Positions 9,218 to 18,261 of a DNA stretch of 64,000 nucleotides are shown here, one piece after another. How positions within the stretch are numbered: the first letter of the stretch is position 1; every line of letters begins with the position of its first letter. The notes under the pieces are model-generated. The model saw nothing but the letters and a program-made list of their open reading frames with translations, was not told the origin of the DNA and did no database searches. Location: NCBI RefSeq assembly GCF_014641715.1, contig NZ_BMIG01000004.1, positions 124,001-188,000 of the forward strand, read 5' to 3'. This DNA comes from Polaromonas eurypsychrophila (GTDB taxonomy: Bacteria > Pseudomonadota > Gammaproteobacteria > Burkholderiales > Burkholderiaceae_C). The position numbers and the translations under genes were made by a program.

Positions 9218-10348
9218 ATGAGCAATTTGCAAATGGTGCACCTGAGCACCGCTCATCCGCGTGACGACACCCGTATTTTTATCAAGCAGGTGCACACCTT
9301 GTCTGCTGCGCTGGCGGAAAATGTGAGCTTGGTCGTGGCTGATGGCTTGGGTGACAGCCGGCAGCCGAACCAGCCCGGGATTTTCGATCTGGGGAAATTG
9401 CCCGCGAGTCGCTTCAAGAGGGCGGTGGTGGGGAATTTTAGGGCTTTGATGTTTTTTTGGAGGAATCGGCCGCAGTTGGTGCATTTCCATGACCCGGAGC
9501 TGATCCCGTTGGGGTTGCTGCTTCGTCTGCGCGGCTCTCAGGTTATCTACGATGTTCATGAGGATGTGCCGCGCCAGACGATGAGCAAACACTGGATACC
9601 CGTCATTTTCCGGTGGCCAGTCGCTATGGCGATCGCTGCCATGGAGTGGCTTGGTGGCAAAACTTTCAATGGCATCGTGCCAGCCACGCCAACCATCGCT
9701 GCGCGATTCCCCGTAGGCAAGACGGTGTTGGTTCAAAATTTTCCGATTCAGTCTGAATTGGTTTTGGCCGATCCTTTACCTTATGCTGAGCGGCCGCAAA
9801 AATTTGCGTACGTTGGCGGCATTTCCGATATACGTGGTGGCCGGGAGATGGTGCAGGCACTTGAACATATGGATGATCTGCCTGAGGTCCGGCTGGAAAT
9901 GGCGGGAGGTATCACGCCGGAAGGCTTCGCTGCTGAACTTGCCAAGTTGCCTGGCTGGTTCAAAGTGCATCACCGCGGAACCATTGGAAGGCAAGACGTG
10001 GCGCGTCTGCTGGGTAGCGCCAGAGCCGGATTGGTGCTGTTCCAACCCATGCCCAATCACGTCGATGCCCAGCCCAACAAGATGTTCGAGTATATGTCGG
10101 CTGGCTTGCCCGTTATAGCTTCGGACTTTCCACTGTGGAGGCAGATCGTTGCAGGCGCCAGATGCGGGTTGTTGGTGGACCCGCTTGACCCGCGCGCAAT
10201 TGCTCAAGCTCTCCGCTGGGTGCTCGAGCATCCCGTTGAGGCAGAGGTCATGGGCCGAAATGGGCAAGAGGCTGTTCACAAAATATACAATTGGGAGAAG
10301 GAGGCTACTCAACTGGTTGGGCTATACAAAAAATTGCTTTCCGCCTGA
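9218..10348 (+). CDS. GT4-family glycosyltransferase, WbpH-like
   Basis: 376 residues from ATG 9218, 8 bases after the wbpG stop. The N-terminus (MVHLSTAHPRDDTRIF) and the C-terminal nucleotide-sugar half (FAYVGGISDIRGG, then FEYMSAGLPVIASD) are those of GT-B retaining GT4 transferases. Its place between wbpG and wbpI matches wbpH of P. aeruginosa O5, which is nearly the same length, so it probably adds one of the diamino-uronic sugars. Donor and acceptor cannot be read from sequence. Confidence 0.8.
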   Translation: MSNLQMVHLSTAHPRDDTRIFIKQVHTLSAALAENVSLVVADGLGDSRQPNQPGIFDLGKLPASRFKRAVVGNFRALMFFWRNRPQLVHFHDPELIPLGLLLRLRGSQVIYDVHEDVPRQTMSKHWIPVIFRWPVAMAIAAMEWLGGKTFNGIVPATPTIAARFPVGKTVLVQNFPIQSELVLADPLPYAERPQKFAYVGGISDIRGGREMVQALEHMDDLPEVRLEMAGGITPEGFAAELAKLPGWFKVHHRGTIGRQDVARLLGSARAGLVLFQPMPNHVDAQPNKMFEYMSAGLPVIASDFPLWRQIVAGARCGLLVDPLDPRAIAQALRWVLEHPVEAEVMGRNGQEAVHKIYNWEKEATQLVGLYKKLLSA

Positions 10349-10360
10349 GCGGTCCAAGAT

Positions 10361-11488
10361 ATGAAGAAAATAGTTACAGTGCTCGGCGCGCGCCCTCAGT
10401 TTATCAAGGCAAGTGCCGTATCCGCTGCAATCGCAAAAGCTGACTCTCTGGATGAGGTGGTCATTCATACCGGCCAACATTTCGATGCCAACATGTCGGA
10501 TGTTTTTTTTGCGGAACTGGGCATGTCCAAGCCTGCTTACCTCCTGAACATCCATGGAGGTTCGCATGGAGCCATGACCGGTCGCATGCTCAGTGAAATC
10601 GAACGTGTTTTGATGGATGAGAAACCCGATGCGGTGCTGGTTTACGGCGATACCAATTCCACTTTGGCGGGGGCTTTGGCGGCTGTCAAGCTGCACATAC
10701 CTGTGGCTCATGTCGAAGCCGGCCTGCGCTCCTTTAACATGCGGATGCCCGAGGAAATTAATCGCATCCTAACGGACCGGGTATCGTCGTGGCTATTTGC
10801 ACCTACAGCGGCTGCGATGCAGCATCTCATGCAAGAGGGCACGGATTCGAAAAAGATTTATCTTGTGGGAGATGTCATGTATGACGTTGCCCTTTACCAT
10901 GGTGCACGAGTCTCCCCAGAAGCGGGGATGTTGGGGCAATTAAACCTATTGCCAGAAAATTATGTGCTGGCTACCGTGCATCGTGCGGAAAACACCGACA
11001 GTCCAGAAAGGCTCGCCGCCATCGTTGATGCGCTGGATTCAATCGCAAAAAACATACGTGTGATCTGGCCAATGCATCCGCGCACGCGCGCTGTGCTGCG
11101 CCAAAGCGGTCGGCTTGAGCAACTTTCCAAGCGCGTGACGCTCACAGAACCAGTTGGTTACCTGGACATGGTGCAGCTTGAAAAATATGCTGCTTTGATT
11201 GCCACGGACTCTGGAGGCGTGCAAAAAGAGGCCTTCTTTTTTGGCGTGCCATGCGTTACCTTGCGTGATGAAACCGAATGGGTGGAGCTGGTGGCGGCCG
11301 GCTGGAACCGTTTGGCTTCTCCCGCGGGCGGCGATGATATCCACTCCGTCATTCAGGACGCGCTTGGCAGCAGAGGTCAATCCATATTTCCGTATGGGGA
11401 CGGGCGAGCAGCTGAGATGATCGTAAGTCACTTGTCTGAATCACCCGGTTTATCCTCGACCTCATCCCGCACAAGCGGAATCTTATAA
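10361..11488 (+). CDS. wbpI: UDP-GlcNAc3NAcA 2-epimerase, WbpI-like (WecB family)
   Basis: 375-residue non-hydrolysing UDP-sugar 2-epimerase. Signatures: GARPQFIKAS at the N-terminus, HTGQHFDANMS, YGDTNST, HVEAGLRSF and MRMPEE, NRILTD. The HFDANMS and FNMRMPEE forms match WbpI more than WecB. WbpI converts UDP-2,3-diacetamido-glucuronate to the manno epimer, the last common step of this pathway. The neighbouring genes supply the aminotransferase and amidation steps. The gene follows the transferase by 12 bases. Confidence 0.85.
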   Translation: MKKIVTVLGARPQFIKASAVSAAIAKADSLDEVVIHTGQHFDANMSDVFFAELGMSKPAYLLNIHGGSHGAMTGRMLSEIERVLMDEKPDAVLVYGDTNSTLAGALAAVKLHIPVAHVEAGLRSFNMRMPEEINRILTDRVSSWLFAPTAAAMQHLMQEGTDSKKIYLVGDVMYDVALYHGARVSPEAGMLGQLNLLPENYVLATVHRAENTDSPERLAAIVDALDSIAKNIRVIWPMHPRTRAVLRQSGRLEQLSKRVTLTEPVGYLDMVQLEKYAALIATDSGGVQKEAFFFGVPCVTLRDETEWVELVAAGWNRLASPAGGDDIHSVIQDALGSRGQSIFPYGDGRAAEMIVSHLSESPGLSSTSSRTSGIL

Positions 11489-11506
11489 ATACTTTTGAAG
11501 ATATAT

Positions 11507-13324
11507 ATGTGTGGCATTTTTGGAATTATTTCCCAGTCCACGATCAGTCAGGATGTCCTGAATGTTTTGGTTAGACATGCGGAGCAAAGAGGCAAAGACT
11601 CATCAGGGCTGATCACCCACAGAGACTCGCAATACAAGATCACCCGCGCTGATTTTGCGGTTTCAAAGTTGGCCAGGCAGGTGGACTTGCGAGGCATTAA
11701 CCTGGCCTTGGGCCATAGCAGGCTGATCACCAATGGGCTATCAGACAATCAGCCCGTCGTGCGGGATGACGTATTTGTGCTGCATAACGGGATTGTGGTC
11801 AATCATGAGTCAATCTGGGCTTCTCTCGAAAAAAAGAGAGAACTGGAAATCGATACGGAAGTGATCGCTGCACTTGCTGCGGAGCATATTGAATCCGGCG
11901 GATTGCTTGAAACGCTCCCTGTAAAAATCCTGAATCTTTGCGAAGGCGTTGTGGCATGCGCAATCGCCCTGCCTAAATTGGGAAAGCTTTGCCTCTTTTC
12001 CAACAACGGAAGTCTGTATCTGGGGACGAAAGATGGAAGTACCATATTCGCCTCGGAGAGCTTTCCGCTGACAATGCTTGGTTGCGAGGGGGTGCGGCAA
12101 GTAAGAGATGTGGTCATCATCGATATCCCTGTGAGCGACCAGCCCGCTCAAATCATCGAAAAGGGAAGTCGGGACATCAACTTGGTGCCTGCATTGTCGT
12201 TCTCAGGCGATGAAGAGAAGCTTCTCGCATTCAGTCCAGTCAATCTGCGGCGTTGCACCAAATGTCTTCTTCCTCACACCATGCCTTTCATCAGATTTGA
12301 TGCGGGCGGTATATGCAATTATTGCCATAACTACAAGCCCAGGAACGTTCCGAAGCCGAGAGAAGAACTGTTTGATTTGGTGAAGCCATATCGCAGGTCT
12401 GAGGGCGATGATTGTATTGTTCCGTTTTCCGGCGGGAGGGATAGTTGCTATGGTCTTCATCTCATAGTCAATGAACTCAAAATGAAGCCGGTAACTTATA
12501 CCTACGACTGGGGAATGGTGACGGATCTGGGTCGACGCAACATCAGTCGCATGAGCGCCAAGTTGGGCGTGGAAAATATTATCGTTGCCGACGACATCAC
12601 CAAAAAGCGGGAAAACATTGCCATCAATCTGCGGGCTTGGCTCAAATCCCCGCATCTGGGAATGATCAGCATATTGACCGCTGGCGACAAGCACTTTTTC
12701 AGGCATATCGAGACCATCAAGAAACAGACAGGTATTGGCTTGAATTTATGGGGGGTCAACCCGCTGGAGGTCACCCACTTCAAAGCAGGCTTTCTTGGCG
12801 TTCCTCCGGATTTTGAAGAAGATCGGGTCTATGCCCACGGGGCCATGAAGCAGCTTCGATATCAATGGTTGCGTTTCAGTGCAATGCTCGACAGTCCAGG
12901 TTACTTCAACAGATCACTGTGGGATACCCTGTCGGGCGAGTACTACCGCAGCTTTTCCGAAAAAAGCGATTATTTTCACATCTTCGATTACTGGCGTTGG
13001 GATGAGCGACAGATTGACGAAACTCTGGACCAGTACGGTTGGGAAAGAGCGCCTGATACGACAACCACTTGGCGAATCGGGGATGGCACAGCCGCCTTTT
13101 ACAATTATATTTATTACACGGTTGCCGGTTTTACGGAGCATGACACATTCCGGAGCAATCAGATTCGGGAAGGAGATTTGAGCAGGGAGGAGGCGCTGGC
13201 GCTTGTGGAGCAGGAGAATGCTCCGAGATATCCGAATATAAAATGGTATCTGGACGCGCTCGGCCTTGACTTCAAGGAGGTTATCACCGTGATTAACTCC
13301 ATACCCAAGCTTTATTCGGCATAA
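11507..13324 (+). CDS. Fusion of class II glutaminase domain and WbpG-like sugar amidotransferase
   Basis: 605 residues. Start placed at ATG 11507 because the class II glutaminase nucleophile must be Cys2 (MCGIFG). Residues 1 to about 220 form the Ntn glutaminase domain, with LGHSRL near 71 and HNG near 93. After a linker comes a complete WbpG-like half: Cys4 motif CTKC...CNYC at about 250-273 and PP-loop SGGRDS at about 308-313. The protein could therefore make and use its own ammonia, unlike WbpG, which needs HisH-HisF. It probably amidates a second sugar of the repeat unit; the substrate is unknown. Starting at the upstream TTG 11495 would bury the catalytic Cys. Confidence 0.85.
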   Translation: MCGIFGIISQSTISQDVLNVLVRHAEQRGKDSSGLITHRDSQYKITRADFAVSKLARQVDLRGINLALGHSRLITNGLSDNQPVVRDDVFVLHNGIVVNHESIWASLEKKRELEIDTEVIAALAAEHIESGGLLETLPVKILNLCEGVVACAIALPKLGKLCLFSNNGSLYLGTKDGSTIFASESFPLTMLGCEGVRQVRDVVIIDIPVSDQPAQIIEKGSRDINLVPALSFSGDEEKLLAFSPVNLRRCTKCLLPHTMPFIRFDAGGICNYCHNYKPRNVPKPREELFDLVKPYRRSEGDDCIVPFSGGRDSCYGLHLIVNELKMKPVTYTYDWGMVTDLGRRNISRMSAKLGVENIIVADDITKKRENIAINLRAWLKSPHLGMISILTAGDKHFFRHIETIKKQTGIGLNLWGVNPLEVTHFKAGFLGVPPDFEEDRVYAHGAMKQLRYQWLRFSAMLDSPGYFNRSLWDTLSGEYYRSFSEKSDYFHIFDYWRWDERQIDETLDQYGWERAPDTTTTWRIGDGTAAFYNYIYYTVAGFTEHDTFRSNQIREGDLSREEALALVEQENAPRYPNIKWYLDALGLDFKEVITVINSIPKLYSA

Positions 13325-13332
13325 GCGACAAG

Positions 13333-14571
13333 ATGCGCAATCGAATGAGGGTGTGGTATCTGTCCGCCTATGACCAGCCAGGAGGCCAGTCTACCCGGAC
13401 CCATGATTACTCGAGAGAGCTGGTGCGTCGTGGCCACGAGGTCACGATGTTTACCAATGGGTTCTGTCACTTCACGCACACGGAGCGGCTTGGCGCTGAT
13501 GAGCGCTGGCGTGTCGAGATGGTGGATGGTATCCGTGTGGTCTGGCTGAAAACGCGTCCCTACAACGGAAACGGAGCTGGACGCGGGCTCAACATGCTGG
13601 ACAATGTTCGGCGCATCTTGCAGGCATCGAAAGTACTCGGGGACAAGCCGGATGTGATACTCGGCCCCTCGGTTCCCACATTGACCGGTTGGGCCGCCGC
13701 GAGGCTTGCCCAGCGCTATCGTGTGCCGTTCATTTTTGAAGTGCGTGACGTCTGGCCGGACGCGCTGGTGGATATTGGTGGGCTGTCAAAGCGCAGTCCG
13801 GTTTATCACGTTTTCCGTTATCTTGAAAAAATGCTTTATCGAAAGGCGGAGCGCATTTCATCGACATTGCCTCACCTCTCGGAACATGTTGCCGCTAGCG
13901 GCAACGATCCAGCGAAGATCGTTTGCATTCCAAACGGAGTAGATCTGACCCCCTACACCCGGGACGCAGCGTACGATGGTGGCGAAGGGCGCCAGCTTGT
14001 TGTGATGTACGTCGGTGGGTTCGGTCTGGACCACGATGTGCCCACCATCATCCGTGCTGCAAAACTGTTGCAGGACGCCGGAGACAAGACTTTTCGCTTT
14101 ATTGTGATCGGCGGAGGTGTTCGCAAGGCCGAGGCTGAGGAGCAAGTGCGATCCTACAAATTGCGTAATCTTGAACTTCGCGAACCGATACCGAAGTCCC
14201 GTATTCCGGAAACCCAAAGAGGCGCGGATATTCTGGTGGCAGCCATCACGGATTCCAGGTCCTATCGGTTTGGCTTGAATTTGAACAAGCTGTGCGCGTA
14301 TTTCGCCTCGGCGCGTCCCGTTTTGTTCTCTGGCAATCCGCCTAACGATCCTGTGCGTGATTCGGGTGCGGGTGTGAGTGTCGCAGCGGAGGATCCAGCC
14401 GCTATGGTGGCAGGATTTAAGGAGCTGGCGGCTATGGGGCCTGCCAGGAGGATTGAAATGGGTGAGCGCGGACGGATGTATGCACAAACCACGCTGAGCA
14501 TGGAAGCTCTGGGGGCACGTATGGAAAACATGCTCGCCTCCGCTATAGAAGAGTATAAAGCGCGTTCCTGA
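13333..14571 (+). CDS. GT4-family glycosyltransferase (WbuB/WbpJ-like)
   Basis: 412 residues (ATG 13345 is an alternative start). The N-terminus, with GGQSTRTHDYSRELVRRGHEV, is typical of the WbuB group, which includes transferases for 6-deoxy-amino sugars such as FucNAc. The C-terminal half has VMYVGGFGLDHDV and a late GLNLNKLCAYFASARPVLF donor-site segment. The length equals that of WbpJ in the O5 locus. It starts 9 bases after the fusion gene. Specificity is inferred only. Confidence 0.8.
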   Translation: MRNRMRVWYLSAYDQPGGQSTRTHDYSRELVRRGHEVTMFTNGFCHFTHTERLGADERWRVEMVDGIRVVWLKTRPYNGNGAGRGLNMLDNVRRILQASKVLGDKPDVILGPSVPTLTGWAAARLAQRYRVPFIFEVRDVWPDALVDIGGLSKRSPVYHVFRYLEKMLYRKAERISSTLPHLSEHVAASGNDPAKIVCIPNGVDLTPYTRDAAYDGGEGRQLVVMYVGGFGLDHDVPTIIRAAKLLQDAGDKTFRFIVIGGGVRKAEAEEQVRSYKLRNLELREPIPKSRIPETQRGADILVAAITDSRSYRFGLNLNKLCAYFASARPVLFSGNPPNDPVRDSGAGVSVAAEDPAAMVAGFKELAAMGPARRIEMGERGRMYAQTTLSMEALGARMENMLASAIEEYKARS

Positions 14572-14611
14572 GTCAGGGCGCGAGGTGTTTTAACGAGATC
14601 AGGAGAAAGCA

Positions 14612-15469
14612 ATGGAACAAGGGCAATTGGAAGAGCGCAAGCTCAAGGAAATAGAGCACTCCCGCAAACGCCGCGAGGTTCTTCAGGGCTTTGAGCGCAT
14701 TGCCGATACGCATGCTGCGGCGCAGGTCGAGAACCTGGAGGAGCTGGTCAAGGACAAAGAGAAGTTTGATTACCACTTCTCCAACATGAAGTACTACGCC
14801 GTGGTGGTCAAGAGCGAGGAGCACAAGCACAAGTGGCTTGAACAGCACTGCGCTCCTGGCAAGAAAATTCTGGACTTCGCCTGCGGCAATGGAGAGAACG
14901 GCATTTATGCCGCCACGATGGGGGCTGATTGCACCGGCATTGACATTTCGCCGGAAGGGGTGGCAAATGCCACCAAGAATGCCGAGAAGTTCAATGTCTC
15001 GGATCATTGCAGGTTCGTGGCGATGGACGGTGAGAACATGACGTTTGAAGACAACACCTTCGATCTGGCTGTTGAGTATGGCGCCCTGCACCATGTGGAA
15101 CTAGACAAGGCCCTTTCTGAGCTGGCTAGGGTGTTGAAGCCGGGCGGGAAAATGATGTGTGTTGAGGCGCTGCGCCACAACCCGTTGATTCATTGGTATC
15201 GCAAACGAACACCGCATCTGCGCACCGAATGGGAAGTCGAGCACATTCTGGGGGTTGAGAGCCTTGACATCATGCGCAAGTATTTCGGCCAGGTCGACGT
15301 GAAATTTTTCCATCTGACCGCGCTTGCGCTGGTCCCGCTCCGCAAGACATTTCTTTTCCGTTTCCTGCTGCCAGTTTTCAACGCAATTGACAGCGTTCTG
15401 TTATCGACGCAGGCTGTCGGCAAGTATGGCTGGATCATGACCGTCGAACTGGGACAGCCCAAGAAGTGA
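14612..15469 (+). CDS. Class I SAM-dependent methyltransferase
   Basis: 285 residues, preceded by a good AGGAGA site. The Rossmann SAM motif I is ILDFACGNGENG at about 86-97, the acidic GIDIS follows, and the post-motif region has LARVLKPGGKMM. The N-terminal 60 residues are charged and helical. It probably methylates a sugar or nucleotide sugar of the O-antigen. Its stop overlaps the start of the sugar-phosphate transferase by 4 bp, which suggests the two act together. Acceptor unknown. Confidence 0.8.
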   Translation: MEQGQLEERKLKEIEHSRKRREVLQGFERIADTHAAAQVENLEELVKDKEKFDYHFSNMKYYAVVVKSEEHKHKWLEQHCAPGKKILDFACGNGENGIYAATMGADCTGIDISPEGVANATKNAEKFNVSDHCRFVAMDGENMTFEDNTFDLAVEYGALHHVELDKALSELARVLKPGGKMMCVEALRHNPLIHWYRKRTPHLRTEWEVEHILGVESLDIMRKYFGQVDVKFFHLTALALVPLRKTFLFRFLLPVFNAIDSVLLSTQAVGKYGWIMTVELGQPKK

Positions 15470-16119
15470 TTTATCGCGTTGCCAAGCGATTGACGGATCT
15501 GGGGTTGTCGTCCGCGGCGGTCTTGGTCCTTGCACCCGCCATGCTGTTGATCGCGCTATTGATCAAGGCAGGATCGCCTGGCCCGGTCTTCTACCGTGGG
15601 GAGCGGGCGGGCAAGAATGGTCGGGTGTTTCGCATACTCAAATTTCGTTCGATGGTCGTGGACGCAGAGCGCAAGGGTGGCTTTTCAACGGCTATCGACG
15701 ACCCCAGGCTGACGGGTACAGGAAGGTTTATCCGTAAGTACAAGCTGGACGAATTGCCGCAGTTTTTCAATGTGCTGGTCGGGGATATGTCCCTCGTCGG
15801 GCCACGGCCGCAGGTGCTGTTTTACACCAACAAATACACGGGGGAAGAGAGATCGATTCTGTCCGTCAAGCCGGGAATCACGGATCTGGCGTCGCTTTAC
15901 TTTGCAGACATGGACTCGGTGCTGGGAAGCGGCGATGTGGACGCCCGTTATCTTGCCGAGGTGGAGCCTGTCAAGAACAAGCTGCGCCTGCGATATATCA
16001 GGGAGCAGTCGTATTTGCTGGATATGAGGATTCTGGTGGAGACGGCGTTCAAACTGATCGGTTTTGAGAATGTCACTGGCCTTAATGTCTCGCCAGGGAA
16101 GTCCAAGGCCAATGGCTAG
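15466..16119 (+). CDS. Monotopic phosphoglycosyl transferase (bacterial sugar transferase, PglC/WbaP type)
   Basis: 217 residues from GTG 15466. One N-terminal re-entrant membrane helix, then the catalytic domain: KFRSM near 59-63, the DE dyad at 95-96 in KLDELPQ, and VGPRPQ near 111-116. Such enzymes transfer a sugar phosphate to undecaprenyl phosphate and start repeat-unit synthesis. P. aeruginosa O5 uses WbpL, a different polytopic type, so initiation differs here. The UDP-4-keto or 4-amino 6-deoxy sugar derived from the WbpM product is a plausible donor. Confidence 0.87.
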   Translation: MIYRVAKRLTDLGLSSAAVLVLAPAMLLIALLIKAGSPGPVFYRGERAGKNGRVFRILKFRSMVVDAERKGGFSTAIDDPRLTGTGRFIRKYKLDELPQFFNVLVGDMSLVGPRPQVLFYTNKYTGEERSILSVKPGITDLASLYFADMDSVLGSGDVDARYLAEVEPVKNKLRLRYIREQSYLLDMRILVETAFKLIGFENVTGLNVSPGKSKANG

Positions 16120-17005
16120 CGTGCCCGAAATTTCCAGAATCTGCTTTGGGTGCGAGCCACTCGGCGGCGCAGACTGGGGACCCATCAGTGTGCCGGATAT
16201 CGCCGATGCGATTTCCCGGGCGCTGGAGCTCGGCGTTAACTTCTTCGATACAGCTGACGTGTACGGGTTGGGCTTGTCCGAAACGCGGCTCTCGGAAATT
16301 CTGGGTGCCAGGAGACATGACGTGGTGATTGCCACGAAGGGCGGCATGTCGTGGCGCGAGGCCACCTCAGGCGGGCGTGCTGCCGTTTCCAGGGACAGCT
16401 CCCCAGCCTATTTGAGGACGGCGGTGGAAGCGAGTTTACGGAGGTTAAGGCTAGACCGGTTGCCCGTTTACTTTATTCACTGGCCTGACCCTGGCACGGA
16501 GATCAAACATACCTTCGAATTCCTTTCCAGGCTGAAGGAAGAGGGGAAGGTCGGGCATATCGGTTGCTCGAATTTCAGCGCGGCACAGGTCCGGGCCGCG
16601 TGTGAAGTTTCAGAGGTCTCGTTGGTGCAGTTGCCCGTGAACTTGCTTGGTGAGGAGATGGATCTTGAGATGGCGGAGTTGGTGAAGGAGAAAGCTATCG
16701 GCGTGGTGGCTTACAACGTGTTGGCCAATGGGCTTTTAACGGGTAAATACGACACCAATTCGCGATTCACACAGGATGACAGGCGCGCCCGCCTACCTCT
16801 GTTTCATGGCGAAGCCTACCTGCGGGCATTGCTTCAGGTAACTGAGATTTCCGCCCGGGCGGAAGCCGAGAATCTCACATGCGCCCAGTACGCCATCGCC
16901 TCGGTACTTCGACGGGGTGATGTGGTTTCAGCAATTCTTGGTGTCAAGAATCGTGCGCAAATCGAGGAAAACTATTCTGCAATGTCCCGGCTGTTCGGGC
17001 GCTAG
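16112..17005 (+). CDS. Aldo/keto reductase
   Basis: 297 residues from ATG 16112, which overlaps the preceding stop codon region. The AKR tetrad is visible: Asp46 and Tyr51 (FDTADVYG), Lys76 (ATKGG) and His123 (FIHWPD). Also present are HIGCSNFS and the late VVSAILGVKN segment. AKRs in polysaccharide loci reduce keto-sugars or aldehydes. The next two genes form a thiamine-diphosphate enzyme, so this reductase may act on the same unusual sugar. No close functional assignment is possible. Confidence 0.82.
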   Translation: MASVPEISRICFGCEPLGGADWGPISVPDIADAISRALELGVNFFDTADVYGLGLSETRLSEILGARRHDVVIATKGGMSWREATSGGRAAVSRDSSPAYLRTAVEASLRRLRLDRLPVYFIHWPDPGTEIKHTFEFLSRLKEEGKVGHIGCSNFSAAQVRAACEVSEVSLVQLPVNLLGEEMDLEMAELVKEKAIGVVAYNVLANGLLTGKYDTNSRFTQDDRRARLPLFHGEAYLRALLQVTEISARAEAENLTCAQYAIASVLRRGDVVSAILGVKNRAQIEENYSAMSRLFGR

Positions 17006-17153
17006 GGCATGAGCGGGTTATGTGATGATGGGGCTATGGTGTCTGAGCGTCCGGAAGGCGTTTCAAAGCCTTTGATGAATATCATGTTTGCCTTGCGTCT
17101 GAAGGGTGTGACGGCCCTGCGGACGGTTTGGCCCCTTTTTGGGTTGGGCAAAA

Positions 17154-17177
17154 GGCTGCAGCCCTTTGGCTGCAGCC
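17154..17177. other. Perfect stem-loop upstream of the E1-like genes
   Basis: GGCTGCAGCC at 17154-17163 and again at 17168-17177, each itself palindromic, separated by CTTT. Lies 31 bases before the E1 alpha start in a 203-bp gap (17006-17208) that has no other clear feature. No U-tract follows. Confidence 0.55.
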
Positions 17178-17208
17178 AACTGTCATCGCAATTTACGGAA
17201 AACACACT

Positions 17209-18261
17209 ATGAACGACTGGTCCCTGGGCCACTTGGCCGACCCTGCCCAACATCAGCAACCGCTCGATGTTGCTGGGCAGGATCCAGCTACCTTGCTGGC
17301 TCAACTGCAAATGATGCTCCGTATACGGCTGGCAGAGCGCTGTCTGGCTGAAGGTCGCCGTGACGGGTTCATTGGTGGCCCGGTTCATCTCGGCGTGGGG
17401 CAGGAGGCCGTGGCGGTGGGTGTTGCTGCGGAGTTACGCAAGTCGGATCGTGTCTTCGGCGCACACCGGTCGCATTCGCATGTGCTGTCCATGGGATCCA
17501 GCCTGCATCGCCTGTTTGCCGAAATTCTGGGCAAGGACACAGGACTTTCCCGGGGTATGGGAGGCTCCATGCATCTTTGGGATCAGCCTAACGGGTTTTA
17601 TGGGTCTGTGCCTATTGTCTCCGGAACCGTCCCGCTGGCCGTGGGAGCGGCATTAGCCGCAAAAATGCAGGGCGGCGGTGATGTGGGCGTGGCGTATCTC
17701 GGCGATGGGGCGGTGGAAGAGGGCGTTGTTCACGAGTCGCTCAATCTGGCCAGAATGCTCAAAGCGCCAGCCATTTTCATAGTCGAAAACAACCTGTTTG
17801 CAAGTCATATGCATATCTCGTTGCGACAACCCAAAGAAGCAACCGCACGCTTTGCCGCCGCCAACGACATTCCTTACGAAATCGTGGATGGCAATGACGT
17901 GATTCAAGTCCGGGCGGCCGCTGCGAAGCTGATCGGGCAGGCACGCGCGGGGGATGGCCCGGGATTTCTGGAAGCCGTTACATACCGGTGGTACGGCCAT
18001 GTTGACTGGCGTGAAGATATTGACGTGGGAGTTAACCGCAGTGCGCAGGAAGTCAGCGCCTGGCGCAAGCGTGACCCGATCGCTCGTCTGGTGGCCGGTC
18101 TGCGGGCTCTCAATCTGATCGATGCAGATCAACTGGCGAACACGGAAACCCAAATCGCTGAGGAAGTCACCGATGCCTGGAAACGGGCGCAGTCTGATGC
18201 CTTTCCTCCCCTTTCCGCATTGATTTCACGGGTGTTTGCTGGCACGGGAGTTACACAATGA
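17209..18261 (+). CDS. Thiamine-diphosphate-dependent dehydrogenase, E1 alpha-like subunit
   Basis: 350 residues from ATG 17209. The ThDP-binding motif begins with GDGAVEEG near residue 165 and ends with VENN about 27 residues later. HLGVGQEAVAVG and RSHSHVLSMG are typical of PDH/BCDH E1 alpha. The coding end overlaps the beta subunit by 4 bp. No lipoyl-bearing E2 or E3 gene is nearby, so this pair probably does not form a classic 2-oxoacid dehydrogenase. Inside an O-antigen cluster it may transfer an acyl-anion (two-carbon) unit to a keto sugar, or make a precursor; this is inference. Confidence 0.85.
   Translation: MNDWSLGHLADPAQHQQPLDVAGQDPATLLAQLQMMLRIRLAERCLAEGRRDGFIGGPVHLGVGQEAVAVGVAAELRKSDRVFGAHRSHSHVLSMGSSLHRLFAEILGKDTGLSRGMGGSMHLWDQPNGFYGSVPIVSGTVPLAVGAALAAKMQGGGDVGVAYLGDGAVEEGVVHESLNLARMLKAPAIFIVENNLFASHMHISLRQPKEATARFAAANDIPYEIVDGNDVIQVRAAAAKLIGQARAGDGPGFLEAVTYRWYGHVDWREDIDVGVNRSAQEVSAWRKRDPIARLVAGLRALNLIDADQLANTETQIAEEVTDAWKRAQSDAFPPLSALISRVFAGTGVTQ

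Noticed and set aside
17154..17177. Stem-loop as an intrinsic terminator after the aldo/keto reductase
   Set aside because: No U-tract follows the stem on the + strand, and transcription probably continues to the E1 genes.
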